DNA from: Serratia quinivorans | GTDB lineage: Bacteria; Pseudomonadota; Gammaproteobacteria; Enterobacterales; Enterobacteriaceae | Direction: 5' to 3' | NCBI GenBank assembly: GCA_900457075.1 | Contig: UGYN01000002.1 | Location: 1,488,001 to 1,552,000 of the forward strand | Length of the DNA: 64,000 bases | Shown here: positions 1 to 11,631 of the stretch, piece after piece | How positions within the stretch are numbered: position 1 is the first letter of the stretch | How the letters are laid out: each line of letters begins with the position of its first letter | The notes under the pieces: generated by a model | Told to the model about the DNA's origin: nothing | Seen by the model: only the letters and a program-made list of their open reading frames with translations | Databases searched by the model: none | Made by a program: the position numbers and the translations under genes

Positions 1-798
1 CCCAAGCGCACAGCCGTGTCGAACTTTGATCGCTTCCGCATCTGTCGGCGGTGTGCCGAAGGCGTAGGCGATATCGCTGGTGACCACGTTCCCGGCGTAA
101 GGGATCACTTTGGTGTGGCGCAGCGCACCGCCGGTGTACACCGCCATATCCATGGTGCCGCCGCCGATATCCACCACACAAACGCCGAGTTCACGCTCAT
201 CTTCGGTCAGTACCGCATAGCTGGCGGCCAGACCGGCGAAAATAAGTTGGTCTACTTTCAGACCGCAACGTTCTACTGCCTTGACGATGTTTTTTGCCAT
301 ATCGTTATGGCAGGTGATCAGGTGCACCTTGGCTTGCATACGCACGCCGGACAACCCAACCGGGTTTTTGATGCCTTCCTGATAATCGATGGCGTATTCC
401 TGAGGGATGACGTGCAGGATGCGGTGTTCATCACGGACGCGTACCGATTTAGCGGTATGCACCACGTTCTCCACATCTTCCTGTGTCACTTCCTCTTCGG
501 AAATAGGAACCATCCCTATTTCGTTCTGGCAGCTGATGTGTTTACCCGATAATGCGAGGTAAACCGAAGAAATCTGACAATCAGCCATCAGTTCGGCCTG
601 ATCGATAGCGCGCTGTACGCACTTCACTACCGACTCCAGGTCGTTAACGCCACCCTTATCCATGCCGCGAGACGGGCAACTGCCCACCCCGATAATGTTG
701 ACCATGCCATCGGGCAGAACTTCCCCTACCAATGCGGAGACTTTTGCAGTACCGATCTCCAGTCCAACTACCAGTTTTCTGTCCGTCGACTTGATCAT
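1..798 (-). CDS. ftsA: Cell division protein FtsA (5' part; C-terminus outside window)
   Basis: FtsA is the actin-like ATPase that tethers FtsZ to the inner membrane and recruits later divisome proteins. Reading from the ATG at 798 gives 266 uninterrupted codons to the window edge, about two thirds of the usual ~418 residues. The N-terminus ([20 protein letters not shown]) carries the phosphate-1 loop of the actin/Hsp70 fold. Near the window edge, [17 protein letters not shown] is the phosphate-2 loop. Between them lies the FtsA-specific 1C region. The start codon overlaps the ftsQ stop in an ATGA, implying translational coupling. The missing part would contain the last ATPase subdomain and the membrane-binding helix. 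Confidence 0.97.
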   Translation of the reverse strand, partial: MIKSTDRKLVVGLEIGTAKVSALVGEVLPDGMVNIIGVGSCPSRGMDKGGVNDLESVVKCVQRAIDQAELMADCQISSVYLALSGKHISCQNEIGMVPISEEEVTQEDVENVVHTAKSVRVRDEHRILHVIPQEYAIDYQEGIKNPVGLSGVRMQAKVHLITCHNDMAKNIVKAVERCGLKVDQLIFAGLAASYAVLTEDERELGVCVVDIGGGTMDMAVYTGGALRHTKVIPYAGNVVTSDIAYAFGTPPTDAEAIKVRHGCALG

Positions 799-1646
799 TG
801 TTGTTTTGCCTGTGCCTGATTCTGTTGCTGATTACTGTTTTGCTGATCGCCTGCTGCCTGCGGGTCGATTAACACTGGGGCCCAACCTACCGATGCACCG
901 GCCTCATAGCGTAAGTCGACGTAGCTGACTCGCTTGCTTTCTGCCTGCCCCTGCTGCTGCAATATCGGATAAAGCTCGATAAAGCGCTGCAGGCGTCCGG
1001 TGCGATCGTCGCGTCCCAGCTCCAGCCGAACATCATTATCCAAAGCCAGCTGCCAGGAATGGCGAGCACTCATGGCCGCCATTTTCAGCGTATATTTGCT
1101 GGCCGCTAACATGTTGCTCATGGTCCGATATCCGTCCAGAACATCCTGTTCGCTCCCTTCCGGGCCATAAAGCAACGGCAACTTCTGTTTGCCAATTCGT
1201 TCTGCCGGCACGCTGAAGGATTTGCCTTCGGCATCCACCATGTGCAAATCATTCCAGCGCGCCACCGGGACATATTCCACCAGGTGGATTTTCAGTTCGT
1301 CCGGCCACTGCTTGCGTACGCTGGCCTGCTTGATCCACGGCAGGCGTTCAATCTGCTGCTGGATGATATCCACATCCTGCGTCATGAAAGTACCCGGCGA
1401 TCCCAGTGCCAGGATCGCCTGGCGAATATCGTCGTTGGTGGTGTAGTGGCGCTCACCGGTTACCACCAGTCGTGACAGCGGCAGGCGGCTGGCGTCTTTC
1501 ATCCAGCCAATCACCGCCCAGCCACTCCACAGGACCGTTCCCAATACCATCAGCAGGAAAACCATTCCCGCCAACTGGGTTCCATTGCTGCGGCGCGGGT
1601 TGTTATCCACCTCGCGTTCACGCGCATTCAGGGCAGCTTGCGACAT
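795..1646 (-). CDS. ftsQ: Cell division protein FtsQ
   Basis: FtsQ is a bitopic inner-membrane protein that links early and late divisome proteins through FtsB/FtsL. The 283-residue product has a short cytoplasmic N-terminus, one membrane span around residues 25-48 ([20 protein letters not shown]), then a POTRA domain (residues ~55-125, beginning [14 protein letters not shown]) and the beta domain. The C-terminal tail is rich in Gln and Asn and low in complexity, as is common in enterobacterial FtsQ. It lies one base after ddlB and overlaps ftsA by 4 nt. Confidence 0.96.
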   Translation of the reverse strand: MSQAALNAREREVDNNPRRSNGTQLAGMVFLLMVLGTVLWSGWAVIGWMKDASRLPLSRLVVTGERHYTTNDDIRQAILALGSPGTFMTQDVDIIQQQIERLPWIKQASVRKQWPDELKIHLVEYVPVARWNDLHMVDAEGKSFSVPAERIGKQKLPLLYGPEGSEQDVLDGYRTMSNMLAASKYTLKMAAMSARHSWQLALDNDVRLELGRDDRTGRLQRFIELYPILQQQGQAESKRVSYVDLRYEAGASVGWAPVLIDPQAAGDQQNSNQQQNQAQAKQQ

Positions 1647-1647
1647 A

Positions 1648-2568
1648 TCAGTCGGCCAACTCCAAAATTCTCGCTACCAGCTGCGAGAAGCTTAAACCAG
1701 ACTGGCGAGCTGCCATCGGCACCAGGCTATGACTGGTCATGCCCGGCGAGGTATTCACCTCAAGCAGATAGAAGCTGCCATCGCTATCCTGCATCACATC
1801 CACGCGGCCCCAGCCGCTGCAGTCCAGCCCACGGTAGGCGCGTAACGCCAGGGCAGCCATTTCGGCTTCCTGCTGCGCACCCAGGCCACTCGGACAGAAA
1901 TACTGGGTATCGTCCGAAATGTACTTGGCCTGATAGTCGTAAAACACGCCGGCCGGTTGAATGCGGATCGAAGGCAATACCTGGTCGCCCAACATCGCTA
2001 CCGTGTATTCCGGGCCGCTCAGCCACTTTTCGACCAGCACGTCGTCGTCATGGCGGAAACCTTCTTCCAACGCCGCTTCGAGCGCGTCACGCTCGGTGAC
2101 TTTGCTCATGCCGACGCTGGAACCTTCACGGCTCGGCTTGACGATCAGCGGCAGGCCCAGGGCCTCCACGCGGGCAATCAGCGTCGCTTTCTCGGCACCG
2201 GCATACTGCTTGCGGTTCAGCGCGACATAAGGTGCCACCGGCAAGCCCATCGACTGCCACACCATTTTGGTGCGCCATTTGTCCATGGTCAGCGCCGAAG
2301 CCATCACACCGCTGCCGGTATAAGGCAGCTCGAGGAACTCCAGCATCCCTTGCAGGGTGCCGTCTTCGCCGCCGCGACCGTGCAGCGCGATAAAGACTTT
2401 GGTAAACCCGTGTTCTTTCAGTTGGGTTACCGGGAAGTCACGGATATCAATGCCGTGGGCATCGATACCGGCTTCACGCAGCCCGGCCAGCACGGCGGCG
2501 CCGGATTGCAATGACACTTCACGTTCAGCAGAGGTGCCACCCAGCAGTACGGCAACTTTATCGGCCAT
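1648..2568 (-). CDS. ddlB: D-alanine--D-alanine ligase B
   Basis: This ATP-grasp ligase makes the D-Ala-D-Ala dipeptide that MurF adds to the peptidoglycan precursor. The 306-residue length is typical of DdlB. The N-terminus [20 protein letters not shown] is the conserved opening, followed by [12 protein letters not shown] (residues ~63-74). The C-terminal metal and substrate motif [13 protein letters not shown] (residues ~270-282) is intact. The start overlaps the end of murC by 11 nt and the gene ends just before ftsQ, the usual dcw order. Confidence 0.97.
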   Translation of the reverse strand: MADKVAVLLGGTSAEREVSLQSGAAVLAGLREAGIDAHGIDIRDFPVTQLKEHGFTKVFIALHGRGGEDGTLQGMLEFLELPYTGSGVMASALTMDKWRTKMVWQSMGLPVAPYVALNRKQYAGAEKATLIARVEALGLPLIVKPSREGSSVGMSKVTERDALEAALEEGFRHDDDVLVEKWLSGPEYTVAMLGDQVLPSIRIQPAGVFYDYQAKYISDDTQYFCPSGLGAQQEAEMAALALRAYRGLDCSGWGRVDVMQDSDGSFYLLEVNTSPGMTSHSLVPMAARQSGLSFSQLVARILELAD

Positions 2569-4036
2569 GGTGTTCCTCCTCTTTTTTCTGTGGCTGCAGC
2601 TTCAGCTCAGCCAGTTTACGGGCAACTTTGCCCACGTTGCCGGCGCCCTGCACCAGCACTAAATCATCGGCCTGCAGCAACTGCGCCAGGGTTTCCGGCA
2701 CGGTGTCCGCATCGGAAACCAGAATCGGATCCAGCTTGCCGCGGCTGCGGATAGTCCGGCACAGTGAGCGGCTGTCCGCCCCTGGGATCGCCGTTTCACC
2801 CGCCGAATACACGTCCAGCATCAGCAGCACGTCCACCTGCGACAGCACGTTGGCGAAGTCGTCATACAGATCGCGCGTACGGGTGTAACGGTGCGGCTGG
2901 AAAACCATCACCAGACGCTTGTCCGGCCAACCGGCACGCGCGGCTTTCAGCGTTGCGTCAACCTCGGTCGGATGGTGACCATAGTCGTCGACCAGCATCG
3001 CGCTGCCACTTTTACCGTTGACCGGCTCCAGCGGGAATTCGCCGAGGAAATCAAAGCGGCGACCGGTACCCTGGAAGCCGGCCAGCGCACGCAGGATATC
3101 TGCGTCGTCAATGCCTTCTTCTGTTGCCACTGCCACTGCCGCCGCGGCGTTTAACGCGTTGTGACGGCCCGGTGCGTTCAGGGTGACCGTCATTAACGGT
3201 TTGTCCTGACGGCTCAGCGTAAAGTGGCCCTGCGGCCCAACCTGGCGATAGCTCTCGATGCGTACGTCGGCATCATCACTGAAACCGTAGGTGGTGATAT
3301 GGCGGCCCACGCGTGGCAGCAGTTCGCGCACCACCGGGTCATCAACACACATCACCGCACGACCGTAGAACGGCAGGTTGTGCAAAAAGTTAATAAACGT
3401 CTGCTTCAGATTTTCGAAGTCGCCCTGGTAGGTCTCCATATGGTCGGCTTCGATATTGGTGACAATCGCCACCATCGGCTGCAAATGCAGGAACGACGCA
3501 TCGCTCTCATCCGCTTCCGCAATCAGGTAACGGCTGGAACCCAAACGCGCATGGGTACCCGCCGCTTTCACCAGCCCGCCGTTGACAAAGGTCGGGTCCA
3601 GGCCGGCTTCGGCATAAATGCTCGACACCATCGCCGTGGTGGTGGTCTTGCCGTGCGTACCGGCAACGGCGATACCGTGGCGGAAGCGCATCAGTTCGGC
3701 CAGCATCTCTGCGCGACGGATCACCGGGATACGCGCCTCACGGGCGGCGACAAGCTCCGGGTTGTCGGCGGAAATGGCGGTAGAAACCACCACTACGCTG
3801 GCATCCAGTACGTTTTCCGGGCGGTGATGGAAGTAAATCGTCGCCCCGAGCGCGCTCAACTGTTGGGTTACCGGGTTCGGTGCCAGGTCAGAACCGCTGA
3901 TTTGATAACCTTCGTTAGCCAACACTTCGGCGATACCACCCATGCCGGCGCCACCGATGCCGACAAAGTGAATGTGCCGGACGCGTCGCATCTCGGGCAC
4001 GATAGTACGTAGTTTCGCCAGTTGTTGTGTATTCAT
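2558..4036 (-). CDS. murC: UDP-N-acetylmuramate--L-alanine ligase MurC
   Basis: MurC catalyses the first amino acid addition to UDP-MurNAc in the cytoplasm. The 492-residue protein has the N-terminal Rossmann glycine-rich segment [17 protein letters not shown] (residues ~22-38), the ATP-binding loop [12 protein letters not shown] (~120-131) and [10 protein letters not shown] (~346-355), all typical of MurC. I take the ATG at 4036, matching the usual [10 protein letters not shown] start, over the GTG one codon upstream. It overlaps ddlB. The 80-nt gap to murG holds a pair of repeated hairpins, listed separately. Confidence 0.97.
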   Translation of the reverse strand: MNTQQLAKLRTIVPEMRRVRHIHFVGIGGAGMGGIAEVLANEGYQISGSDLAPNPVTQQLSALGATIYFHHRPENVLDASVVVVSTAISADNPELVAAREARIPVIRRAEMLAELMRFRHGIAVAGTHGKTTTTAMVSSIYAEAGLDPTFVNGGLVKAAGTHARLGSSRYLIAEADESDASFLHLQPMVAIVTNIEADHMETYQGDFENLKQTFINFLHNLPFYGRAVMCVDDPVVRELLPRVGRHITTYGFSDDADVRIESYRQVGPQGHFTLSRQDKPLMTVTLNAPGRHNALNAAAAVAVATEEGIDDADILRALAGFQGTGRRFDFLGEFPLEPVNGKSGSAMLVDDYGHHPTEVDATLKAARAGWPDKRLVMVFQPHRYTRTRDLYDDFANVLSQVDVLLMLDVYSAGETAIPGADSRSLCRTIRSRGKLDPILVSDADTVPETLAQLLQADDLVLVQGAGNVGKVARKLAELKLQPQKKEEEHHGR

Positions 4037-4052
4037 CACTCTCTCTAATCCG

Positions 4053-4115
4053 GGTCCGGCATACCGGGCCCCTGTATGACATTCTTTAATTCAGGCCCGG
4101 CGTACCGAACCCCTG
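4053..4115. repeat. Duplicated hairpin between murG and murC
   Basis: Two 22-nt copies (4053-4074 and 4094-4115) differ at four positions and are spaced 41 nt apart. The first can fold into a GC-rich hairpin (GGGTCCGG, loop CATA, CCGGGCCC). They fill most of the murG-murC gap inside the otherwise tightly packed dcw transcript. No U-tract follows, so a terminator is unlikely. A processing or mRNA-stability element is possible but is only inference. Confidence 0.55.
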
Positions 4116-4119
4116 CAAA

Positions 4120-5184
4120 TTATTTGGCGACCCGCACCAACTCCGCCGCCACACGTTCGGTAGCATCCGGAATGGCGACAGCGCGCGCCTTTTCAGCCAT
4201 TGCCAACAGCGTTGGACGATCCCAGCCGGCCAGCAGTTCCGCCACTACATCGGCGTTAAACTGCGGTTGCTCGATAATCTTCGCCGCGCCGGCTTCTTCC
4301 AGCGGACGAGCATTCCAATATTGCTGACGGTCTTTGTGCTGGAATGGCACGAATATCGCGGGCAGGCCTGCGGCAGCAATCTCGCTGACGGTCAACGCGC
4401 CGGAACGGCACACCACCACATCAGCCCAGGCGTAGGCGGCAGCCATGTCATCAATAAACTCGGCCACCTTGTGCTGCGTCTGCCCTACCCTCTCGTAGTC
4501 GCGCAACACGTTTTCCAGTGCACCTTTACCTACCTGATGCCAGAGCGTTATTTTATCGCCCAATCTCGCCGCGACTTCAGGAACTGTCTGATTCAGTACC
4601 CGTGCCCCCTGACTTCCGCCAATCACCAACACGCGGATCGGCCCTTCACGGCCAATCAAACGTTCTGCCGGTAGCGGTAACGCCAGTACGTCGGTACGAA
4701 CCGGGTTACCCACCACCTCGGCGTTCGGGAACGCCCCAGGAAATGCCTGCAGCACGGTTTTGGCAATACGTGCCAGCCAACGGTTGGTCAGCCCGGCAAT
4801 ACCGTTTTGCTCGTGCAATACCACCGGGATACCGCACAACCATGCCGCCAAACCGCCAGGGCCGGAAACATAACCGCCCATGCCCAGCACCACGTCCGGC
4901 TGGTAGTTGCGCATGATCGCCTTCGCCTGACGTACCGCGTGCCAGATACGCAGCGGTGCGCTCAACTGGGCCTTCAGCCCTTTGCCGCGCAGGCCGGAAA
5001 TACGGATGAAGTCAATCTCGATCCCGTGCTTTGGCACCAGATCGGCTTCCATTCGGTCTGCGGTTCCGAGCCAGCGCACCTGCCAGCCCTGCGCCATCAG
5101 ATGATGTGCGACCGCCAGTCCCGGGAACACGTGTCCGCCGGTACCGCCTGCCATCACCATTAAACGCTTAGGTTTCCCGCTCAT
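4120..5184 (-). CDS. murG: UDP-GlcNAc transferase MurG (lipid II synthase)
   Basis: MurG is the peripheral inner-membrane GT-B glycosyltransferase that adds GlcNAc to lipid I, producing lipid II. The 354-residue protein shows the first G-loop [17 protein letters not shown] (residues ~10-26), the second G-loop [11 protein letters not shown] (~101-111) and the C-domain segment [12 protein letters not shown] (~188-199). It follows ftsW after 3 nt, so translation is probably coupled. Confidence 0.97.
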   Translation of the reverse strand: MSGKPKRLMVMAGGTGGHVFPGLAVAHHLMAQGWQVRWLGTADRMEADLVPKHGIEIDFIRISGLRGKGLKAQLSAPLRIWHAVRQAKAIMRNYQPDVVLGMGGYVSGPGGLAAWLCGIPVVLHEQNGIAGLTNRWLARIAKTVLQAFPGAFPNAEVVGNPVRTDVLALPLPAERLIGREGPIRVLVIGGSQGARVLNQTVPEVAARLGDKITLWHQVGKGALENVLRDYERVGQTQHKVAEFIDDMAAAYAWADVVVCRSGALTVSEIAAAGLPAIFVPFQHKDRQQYWNARPLEEAGAAKIIEQPQFNADVVAELLAGWDRPTLLAMAEKARAVAIPDATERVAAELVRVAK

Positions 5185-5187
5185 CCC

Positions 5188-6390
5188 TTACCTCTTCACA
5201 AACGCCTGGGCTTTAGCCAGACGCGTTTCATAATCAATACGCAGTAACAGCACGATCGCCGTCGACATAATCAGCAGGCTCGAGCCGCCGTAGCTTATCA
5301 ATGGCAGCGTCAGACCTTTGGTCGGCAACATACCTGCCGCCGCACCGACGTTAACCAACGCCTGGAAGCTAAACCACACGCCAATTGAGCAGGCCAAAAA
5401 GCCGGAAAAACGTTGATCCAGCTCCAGCGCACGGCGGCCAATCGACATAGCACGAAAAGCGACGCAGAATACCATTAACAATGCAAAAACCACACCGATA
5501 TAGCCCAGTTCTTCGCCTAAAATCGAGAAGATAAAGTCGGTGTGCGCTTCCGGTAAATACTCGAGTTTCTGTACCGAGTTCCCCAACCCCTGTCCCCAGA
5601 ACTCACCGCGTCCAAAGGCCATCAGCGACTGGGTCAACTGGTAGCCGCTGCCGAACGGATCGGCCCATGGATTCCAGAACGACGTCACGCGGCGCATACG
5701 GTAAGGTTCGGCAATGATCAACAGCACCACCGCGAAAGCTCCGGAGCCGATAATCGCCAGGAACTGCCACATTTTGGCACCGGCCAGGAACAGCATCGCC
5801 AGCGTGGTAATGAACAGCACGACCACGGTACCCAGATCCGGCTGGGCCAGCAGCAATACCGCCAGCACCACCATCACGCCCATCGGCTTGCAGAAGCCCC
5901 AAAAGTTGGTACGCACTTCTTCTACCTTGCGCACCAGATAACTCGCCAGGTAACAGAACAGCGACAGCTTGGACAGCTCTGCCGGCTGAATACGCAGCGG
6001 CCCCAGCGAGATCCAGCGTGATGCCCCGTTTACCGAGCTGCCGACCACCAATACGATCAACAGCATCACAATCGACATCAGCAGCATGATGTTGCTGTAG
6101 CGCTGCCAGACTTCCATCGGAATGCGCAGCGTCACCATCGACAGGCCGAACGCCAAGGCGAGGTAGAGCGCATCACGCTTGGCGAACAGGAAAGGATCGT
6201 CCGCCAGACGCTGACCGATCGGCATCGATGCCGAGGTCACCATCACAAAACCGATAATGGCCAACCCAAAGGTCAGCCACAGTAAGGTGCGATCGTACAA
6301 CACCATATTGACCGAGTCGTTATCACGCGATCCCGCGACCCAGTTTTTAAACAGTTCGGTCAGCCCGAAGTTCGGCAAGCGTAGTCTCAT
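5188..6390 (-). CDS. ftsW: Peptidoglycan glycosyltransferase FtsW
   Basis: FtsW is the SEDS-family septal glycan polymerase that works with FtsI. The 400-residue product is strongly hydrophobic with about ten membrane segments. It carries SEDS signatures such as [18 protein letters not shown] and, towards the C-terminus, [15 protein letters not shown]. It has an extended cytoplasmic N-terminus before the first span. The start codon overlaps the murD stop by 4 nt. Confidence 0.96.
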   Translation of the reverse strand: MRLRLPNFGLTELFKNWVAGSRDNDSVNMVLYDRTLLWLTFGLAIIGFVMVTSASMPIGQRLADDPFLFAKRDALYLALAFGLSMVTLRIPMEVWQRYSNIMLLMSIVMLLIVLVVGSSVNGASRWISLGPLRIQPAELSKLSLFCYLASYLVRKVEEVRTNFWGFCKPMGVMVVLAVLLLAQPDLGTVVVLFITTLAMLFLAGAKMWQFLAIIGSGAFAVVLLIIAEPYRMRRVTSFWNPWADPFGSGYQLTQSLMAFGRGEFWGQGLGNSVQKLEYLPEAHTDFIFSILGEELGYIGVVFALLMVFCVAFRAMSIGRRALELDQRFSGFLACSIGVWFSFQALVNVGAAAGMLPTKGLTLPLISYGGSSLLIMSTAIVLLLRIDYETRLAKAQAFVKR

Positions 6391-7707
6391 CCGCCGAGCT
6401 CCTGTGCCAGACGGGCGAACTCGTCGCCGCGCACTTCAAAATTACGGAACTGGTCCAGGCTGGCGCATGCCGGTGACAGCAACACCATATCGCCGGACTG
6501 CACCCGACCGGCTATCGCCTGCATCGCCTGTTCCATGGTCTCGGTCAGCGTAGCGACCTCCGGCCGCAGCTGCGCCAGCTGTTCGCCATCACGACCAAAA
6601 CAGTAAAGACGGACGTTATCGCCCTGCAGATACTGCGCCAGCGGGGGAAAAGTCAGCAGACTTGCCGTCGCCGCCCAGCAACAGATGCAGAGTGCCGTCC
6701 ACCTGCAGACCATTCAACGCCGCTTCGGTACTGCCGACGTTGGTGGCTTTGGAATCGTTAATCCAGCGTACGCCGTTATGTTCCCACGCCAGTTGGAAGC
6801 GATGTGCCAGGCCGGTAAAGGTGGTCAGCGCTTTCAGACTGGAGGCTCGCGGGATATTGACCGCATCGGCCAATGCCAACGCCGCCAGCGCATTGGTATA
6901 GTTGTGACGGCCGGTCAGTTTCATCTCGCGGGTATTGAGGATTTTCTCGCCACGCACCCGCAGCCAGGTTTCGCCCAGTTGACGGTTCAAATGGTAGTCG
7001 CCCACATCGGCACCGAAACTGATGCAGCGCTTATCGGCGCCGCGAACCGGCATGGTTAGCGCATCATCCGCATTGACCACGCAGACCTCGGCATTTTCAT
7101 AAACGCGCAGTTTGGCTGCACGGTACTGCTGCAGGCCAAATGGGTAGCGGTCCATGTGATCTTCGGTGACGTTCAAAATGGTCGCCGCGGCCGCATGCAG
7201 GCTGAAGGTGGTTTCCAGTTGGAAGCTTGATAGCTCCAGCACGTACAGTTGGCACTCCTGACGTAACAAACTCAGCGCAGGCAGGCCGATATTGCCGCCA
7301 ACGCCCACCGCCCAACCGGCCGCTTTCGCCATCTCACCCACCAGGGTAGTGACGGTGCTTTTGCCATTAGAGCCGGTGATGGCCACGATCGGTGCCTGCG
7401 CTTCGCGGCAGAACAGCTCGACGTCGCCGACGATCTCCACGCCGGCATCCGCAGCGGCGCTTAATGCCGGGGTAGCCAGCGCCATTCCCGGGCTGGCAAC
7501 GATCAAATCCGCCGCTAGCAGCCAGTCCTGATTCAAATCGCCCAGATGACGCTCAACGCTTTCAGGCAGCTTGTCCAGCCCTGGCGGTGAGATGCGGGTA
7601 TCCATAACGCGTGGCGTCACGCCGCGCGCCATAAAGAAATCAACACAGGACAGGCCGGTAAGGCCCAGCCCGATGATGACTACTTTTTTACCCTGATAAT
7701 CCGCCAT
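6387..7707 (-). CDS. murD: UDP-MurNAc-L-Ala--D-glutamate ligase MurD, interrupted by a 1-nt frameshift
   Basis: MurD adds D-glutamate to UDP-MurNAc-L-Ala. The frame from 7707 encodes a normal MurD ([23 protein letters not shown] loop [29 protein letters not shown]) up to about residue 354, then runs into unrelated codons and stops at 6616. The rest of MurD ([19 protein letters not shown] to [10 protein letters not shown]) continues in the neighbouring frame to the stop at 6387. The break lies at the five-base G run 6643-6647 (plus strand); four bases would restore one frame of about 439 residues. MurD is essential in E. coli, so I infer a sequence error rather than a real pseudogene. As written, the C-terminal third is not translated in frame. 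Confidence 0.9.
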
Positions 7708-7709
7708 AA

Positions 7710-8792
7710 TTACCGCACCTTCAGCGTCGCCAGGCCAATCAGCACCAGCATCAGCGAAATAATCCAGAAGCGCACGATCACGCGCGGCTCTGGCCAGCCC
7801 TTCAATTCATAGTGGTGGTGAATCGGAGCCATGCGGAAAATACGTTGCCCGCGCAGCTTGAACGACCCCACCTGCAAAATTACCGACAGCGTTTCAACCA
7901 CGAATACGCCACCCATAATCAACAGTAAAAACTCTTGGCGCAGCAGCACCGCGATAGTGCCCAGCGCGCCGCCCAGTGCCAGTGAGCCAACATCACCCAT
8001 AAAGACCTGAGCCGGGTAGGTGTTGAACCACAGGAAACCCAGACCGGCGCCCACGATGGCAGTACAGACAATCACCAATTCACCGGCGTGACGCAGATAC
8101 GGGATGTGCAGGTAGTTGGCGAAGTTCATGTTACCGGTAGCCCAAGCCACCAGTGCAAAACCCGCAGCCACGAACACCGTTGGCATAATTGCCAGGCCAT
8201 CCAGACCGTCGGTCAGGTTGACCGCGTTGCTGGTGCCGACAATCACAAAGTACGCCAACAGCACGTATAACAGGCCCAGCTGCGGCATGATGTCCTTAAA
8301 GAACGGCACAACCAGCTCGGTGGCTGGCGTGTCTTTTCCTACAGCATACATGGCGAAAGCAACCACCAGCGCAATCACCGACTGCCAGAAATATTTCCAG
8401 CGGGCAATCAGCCCTTTGGTGTCTTTGCGCACCACCTTGCGGTAGTCATCAACGAAGCCGACGATGCCGTAGCCCACCAGCACGAACAGTACGCACCACA
8501 CGTAAGGGTTGGACGGATAGGCCCACATCAGCACCGAAACGGTGATGGAGGTCAGGATCATGATGCCGCCCATGGTCGGCGTGCCGCGCTTGCTGAAATG
8601 CGACTCTGGACCGTCGTTACGCACCACCTGGCCGAAGGACATCTCCTGCAGGCGTTTAATCACCCGCGGCCCCATCCACAAGGAGAGGAACAGCGCGGTC
8701 AGCAGGCTGACAATGGCTCGGAACGTCAGGTAGGAAAAGACGTTGAAGCCGGAATAATATTTGACCAAATGTTCGGCCAGCCAAACTAACAT
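7710..8792 (-). CDS. mraY: Phospho-MurNAc-pentapeptide transferase MraY
   Basis: MraY is the integral inner-membrane enzyme that moves phospho-MurNAc-pentapeptide onto undecaprenyl phosphate to form lipid I. The 360-residue protein has about ten membrane spans. Its signatures include [11 protein letters not shown], the catalytic aspartate pair in [16 protein letters not shown] (residues ~114-129), [10 protein letters not shown] and the histidine-rich [13 protein letters not shown] near the C-terminus. It overlaps murF by 7 nt and sits 2 nt before murD. Confidence 0.98.
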   Translation of the reverse strand: MLVWLAEHLVKYYSGFNVFSYLTFRAIVSLLTALFLSLWMGPRVIKRLQEMSFGQVVRNDGPESHFSKRGTPTMGGIMILTSITVSVLMWAYPSNPYVWCVLFVLVGYGIVGFVDDYRKVVRKDTKGLIARWKYFWQSVIALVVAFAMYAVGKDTPATELVVPFFKDIMPQLGLLYVLLAYFVIVGTSNAVNLTDGLDGLAIMPTVFVAAGFALVAWATGNMNFANYLHIPYLRHAGELVIVCTAIVGAGLGFLWFNTYPAQVFMGDVGSLALGGALGTIAVLLRQEFLLLIMGGVFVVETLSVILQVGSFKLRGQRIFRMAPIHHHYELKGWPEPRVIVRFWIISLMLVLIGLATLKVR

Positions 8793-10147
8793 GGTGCTTT
8801 CTCCTGTAACGCGCGTACTACCTGCTCCATTGCGGCACTACGTGAACCCTTGATTAACACGGTAATTACCGCATGTTCTGACAGTAATTCCGCCACGCGC
8901 GCGATCACTGCTGCCTTATCCTGAAAGTGTTCGCCATTACCCGAAGCTTCAATCAGCACCTGGCTTAACGGACCGACACCCAATACTTTGTCGACCCCTG
9001 CCAACCGGGCGGCTTCGCCCACCTGACGGTGACACTCTTCGGCTTCTGCCCCCAACTCTGCCATGTCACCCACCACCATCACGCGGTAGCCCGGCATTTC
9101 CGCCAGTACCTGTGCGGCGGCGGTCATTGAACCGACGTTGGCGTTATAGCTGTCATCCAGCAGCAGCTGATGGTCAGAAAGTGCAATCGGGAACAAACGC
9201 CCCGGCACCGCCTGTAATTGTTTGAGCCCCTGACGCACCGCCTCAAGCGATGCTCCGGCCGACATGGCCAGCGCCGCAGCGGCCAACGCATTGGCTACGT
9301 TATGGCGACCCGGCAACGGCAGTGCAATCTCTGCGGTGCCGAACGGGCTGTGCAGCCTAAACTGCGTGCCCTTGCCGTTCACCTGCACATCGCTGGCAAA
9401 GAAATCAACGCCTTCCGACGCCTGCGGCGAGAAGCGCCACACGGTTTTGCCGTCCAGCATGCTCTGCCAGTGCGGCCAGTCGTTGTTGTCGGCGTTGATG
9501 ATCGCCACGCCGTCAGCCGGTAAACCGGCAAAAATTTCGCCTTTCGCCTGAGCGACGCCGGCCAAAGAGCCAAAGCCTTCCAGGTGGGCGGCCGCCAGGT
9601 TATTCACCAGGGCGGTTTGCGGACGGGTTAAAGCGGTGGTGTAAGCAATTTCGCCAATATGGTTGGCACCCAGTTCAATCACGGCAAAGTCATGCTGTGG
9701 CTGCAAACGCAACAGCGTCAGCGGCACGCCGATATCGTTGTTGAAGTTACCGGCGGTATACAGCACTTCACCGCATTCACGCAGAATGGCCGCGGCCATT
9801 TCCTTCACCGAGGTCTTGCCCGATGAACCGGTTAACGCCACTACGCGGGTCGGCACCTGCTGGCGAACCCAGGCAGCGAGCTGTCCCAGTGCCAGGCGGG
9901 TGTCTTTTACCACCAGTTGCGGAACCTCCACCAATAAGCGCTTACTTACCAGCAGTGCCCCGGCGCCAGCGGCTACCGCATCAACAGCAAAGTCGTGAGC
10001 GTCGAAACGCTCGCCTTTCAGTGCCACAAACAGGCAACCTGCGGTTACCTGACGGGTATCTGTCGTCACCTCAACGATTTGGCAATCGGCGCCGATCAAT
10101 TCAGCGCTCAATACATCGGCCAGTGTCCGAAGGGAGACAGGGATCAT
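8786..10147 (-). CDS. murF: UDP-MurNAc-tripeptide--D-Ala-D-Ala ligase MurF
   Basis: MurF adds the D-Ala-D-Ala dipeptide, completing the UDP-MurNAc-pentapeptide. The 453-residue protein has the ATP-binding loop [19 protein letters not shown] (~101-119), [10 protein letters not shown] (~158-167) and the C-domain [11 protein letters not shown] (~332-342). It overlaps murE by 4 nt and mraY by 7 nt, as in related dcw operons. Confidence 0.97.
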   Translation of the reverse strand: MIPVSLRTLADVLSAELIGADCQIVEVTTDTRQVTAGCLFVALKGERFDAHDFAVDAVAAGAGALLVSKRLLVEVPQLVVKDTRLALGQLAAWVRQQVPTRVVALTGSSGKTSVKEMAAAILRECGEVLYTAGNFNNDIGVPLTLLRLQPQHDFAVIELGANHIGEIAYTTALTRPQTALVNNLAAAHLEGFGSLAGVAQAKGEIFAGLPADGVAIINADNNDWPHWQSMLDGKTVWRFSPQASEGVDFFASDVQVNGKGTQFRLHSPFGTAEIALPLPGRHNVANALAAAALAMSAGASLEAVRQGLKQLQAVPGRLFPIALSDHQLLLDDSYNANVGSMTAAAQVLAEMPGYRVMVVGDMAELGAEAEECHRQVGEAARLAGVDKVLGVGPLSQVLIEASGNGEHFQDKAAVIARVAELLSEHAVITVLIKGSRSAAMEQVVRALQEKAPC

Positions 10148-11631
10148 GCTACTACCCCCAGCAGACGCGCTACGGTGGTACGATCGGAGTAATCCAAACG
10201 GCGATTCCCCACCAGTTGGTAGTCCTCGTGGCCTTTACCCGCCACCAGGACCACATCTTGTTCCTTGGCTTGCATGATGGCGCTGGTTACCGCTTCCGCA
10301 CGACCGTGGATCACCAGAGCGCGTCCGGCGTCCAGCAGGCCGGTAAGGATATCGGCGATAATCGCCTGCGGCTCTTCGGTACGAGGGTTGTCATCGGTCA
10401 CTACTACGCGATCGGCGAACTGTTCGGCGATGCCGCCCATCAGCGGGCGTTTGCCTTTGTCACGATCGCCGCCGCAGCCAAACACACACCACAACTGCCC
10501 CAGGCAGTGCAGACGTGCGGCTTCCAATGCTTTTTCCAGCGCGTCCGGGGTGTGGGCGTAATCAACCACTACCGTCGGTTTACCCGGCGCGTTGAACACT
10601 TCCATGCGGCCGCAGACCGGCTGCAGTTGATTGCCGGTGGCAACCAATTTGGCCAGCGGGTAACCCAACGACAGCAGCGTCGCCAGTGCCAGCAGCAGAT
10701 TGCTGACGTTGAAGGCTCCCATCAGACGGCTTTCAATCTCGCCGTCGCCCCAGCTTGAGCTGAAGTGGATAGTCGCGCCGTTATCGTGATAGTTGACCGC
10801 GGTAGTCTTCAGCCAGCGCCCATGGCAGCCTGGCTGCAGGTTATCCTGCATGGTGACGGCCACCGCATCCGGCAATTGGCTCAACCAGCGCTGACCGACT
10901 TCATCATCGGCATTGATAATCGCCTGGCCCACTTCGTGACCGGCGAACAGCGACCACTTGGCCGCTTCGTAATTGGCCATGTCGCCGTGATAATCCAGAT
11001 GGTCGCGGCTCAGGTTGGTAAACACCGCGGCGGCAAACGGCAACGCCGCCACACGGTGTTGCACCAGGCCGTGAGAAGAAACTTCCATCGCGGCAAGGGT
11101 CGCGCCCTGATCAACCAGTTCATTTAGCACGTGTTGAATATCCACCGCAGAACCAGTGGTATTCTCGGTAGGGCATACCTGGCCCAGCAGGCCGTTGCCC
11201 ACGGTGCCCATCACTGCGCTGGTTTCACCCAGCAGTTGGCCCCACTGTGCCAGCAGTTGAGTGGTGGTGGTCTTGCCGTTGGTCCCGGTGACGCCGACCA
11301 AACGCAGACGCTCTGCCGGCTCATGGTAAAAACGACCGGCCAACGCGGAAAGGCGCTGATTAAGCTGGCTCAGATAAATCACCGGCACGCCGTGCATTTC
11401 AGTAATAGCACCGTCTTCAGCCTGGCCTTCAGCTTCGGCAATCACAGCGGCAACGCCCTGCGCGATAGCCTGCGGAATAAAGCGGCGTCCATCTGCCTGA
11501 TGGCCAACAACGGCGACAAACAGATCCCCGGCAGCCGCAATACGGCTGTCTAATGTCATTTCCCGCAGCGCGCGCCCGGGCGCCGTTGGCACCCACGGAG
11601 CGAGTAAGTCGCGCAAATTACGATCGGCCAC
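10144..11631 (-). CDS. murE: UDP-MurNAc-dipeptide--meso-diaminopimelate ligase MurE
   Basis: MurE adds the third residue of the stem peptide. The 495-residue protein contains the ATP loop [19 protein letters not shown] (~113-131). The motif DNPRTEEP (~411-418) marks ligases that use meso-diaminopimelate instead of lysine, as expected for a Gram-negative wall. The start overlaps the end of ftsI (stop at 11618). Confidence 0.97.
   Translation of the reverse strand: MADRNLRDLLAPWVPTAPGRALREMTLDSRIAAAGDLFVAVVGHQADGRRFIPQAIAQGVAAVIAEAEGQAEDGAITEMHGVPVIYLSQLNQRLSALAGRFYHEPAERLRLVGVTGTNGKTTTTQLLAQWGQLLGETSAVMGTVGNGLLGQVCPTENTTGSAVDIQHVLNELVDQGATLAAMEVSSHGLVQHRVAALPFAAAVFTNLSRDHLDYHGDMANYEAAKWSLFAGHEVGQAIINADDEVGQRWLSQLPDAVAVTMQDNLQPGCHGRWLKTTAVNYHDNGATIHFSSSWGDGEIESRLMGAFNVSNLLLALATLLSLGYPLAKLVATGNQLQPVCGRMEVFNAPGKPTVVVDYAHTPDALEKALEAARLHCLGQLWCVFGCGGDRDKGKRPLMGGIAEQFADRVVVTDDNPRTEEPQAIIADILTGLLDAGRALVIHGRAEAVTSAIMQAKEQDVVLVAGKGHEDYQLVGNRRLDYSDRTTVARLLGVVA

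Noticed and set aside
3224..4012. Long plus-strand open frame antisense to murC
   Set aside because: It is the reverse complement of a strongly supported gene, and its product has no recognisable domain.
4053..4115. Terminator between murG and murC
   Set aside because: Hairpins are present, but no U-tract follows on the transcribed strand and the downstream genes need read-through.
6643..6647. Programmed frameshifting in murD
   Set aside because: No known recoding signal in this family, no evident pseudoknot, and two other single-base insertions in the window point to sequence error.
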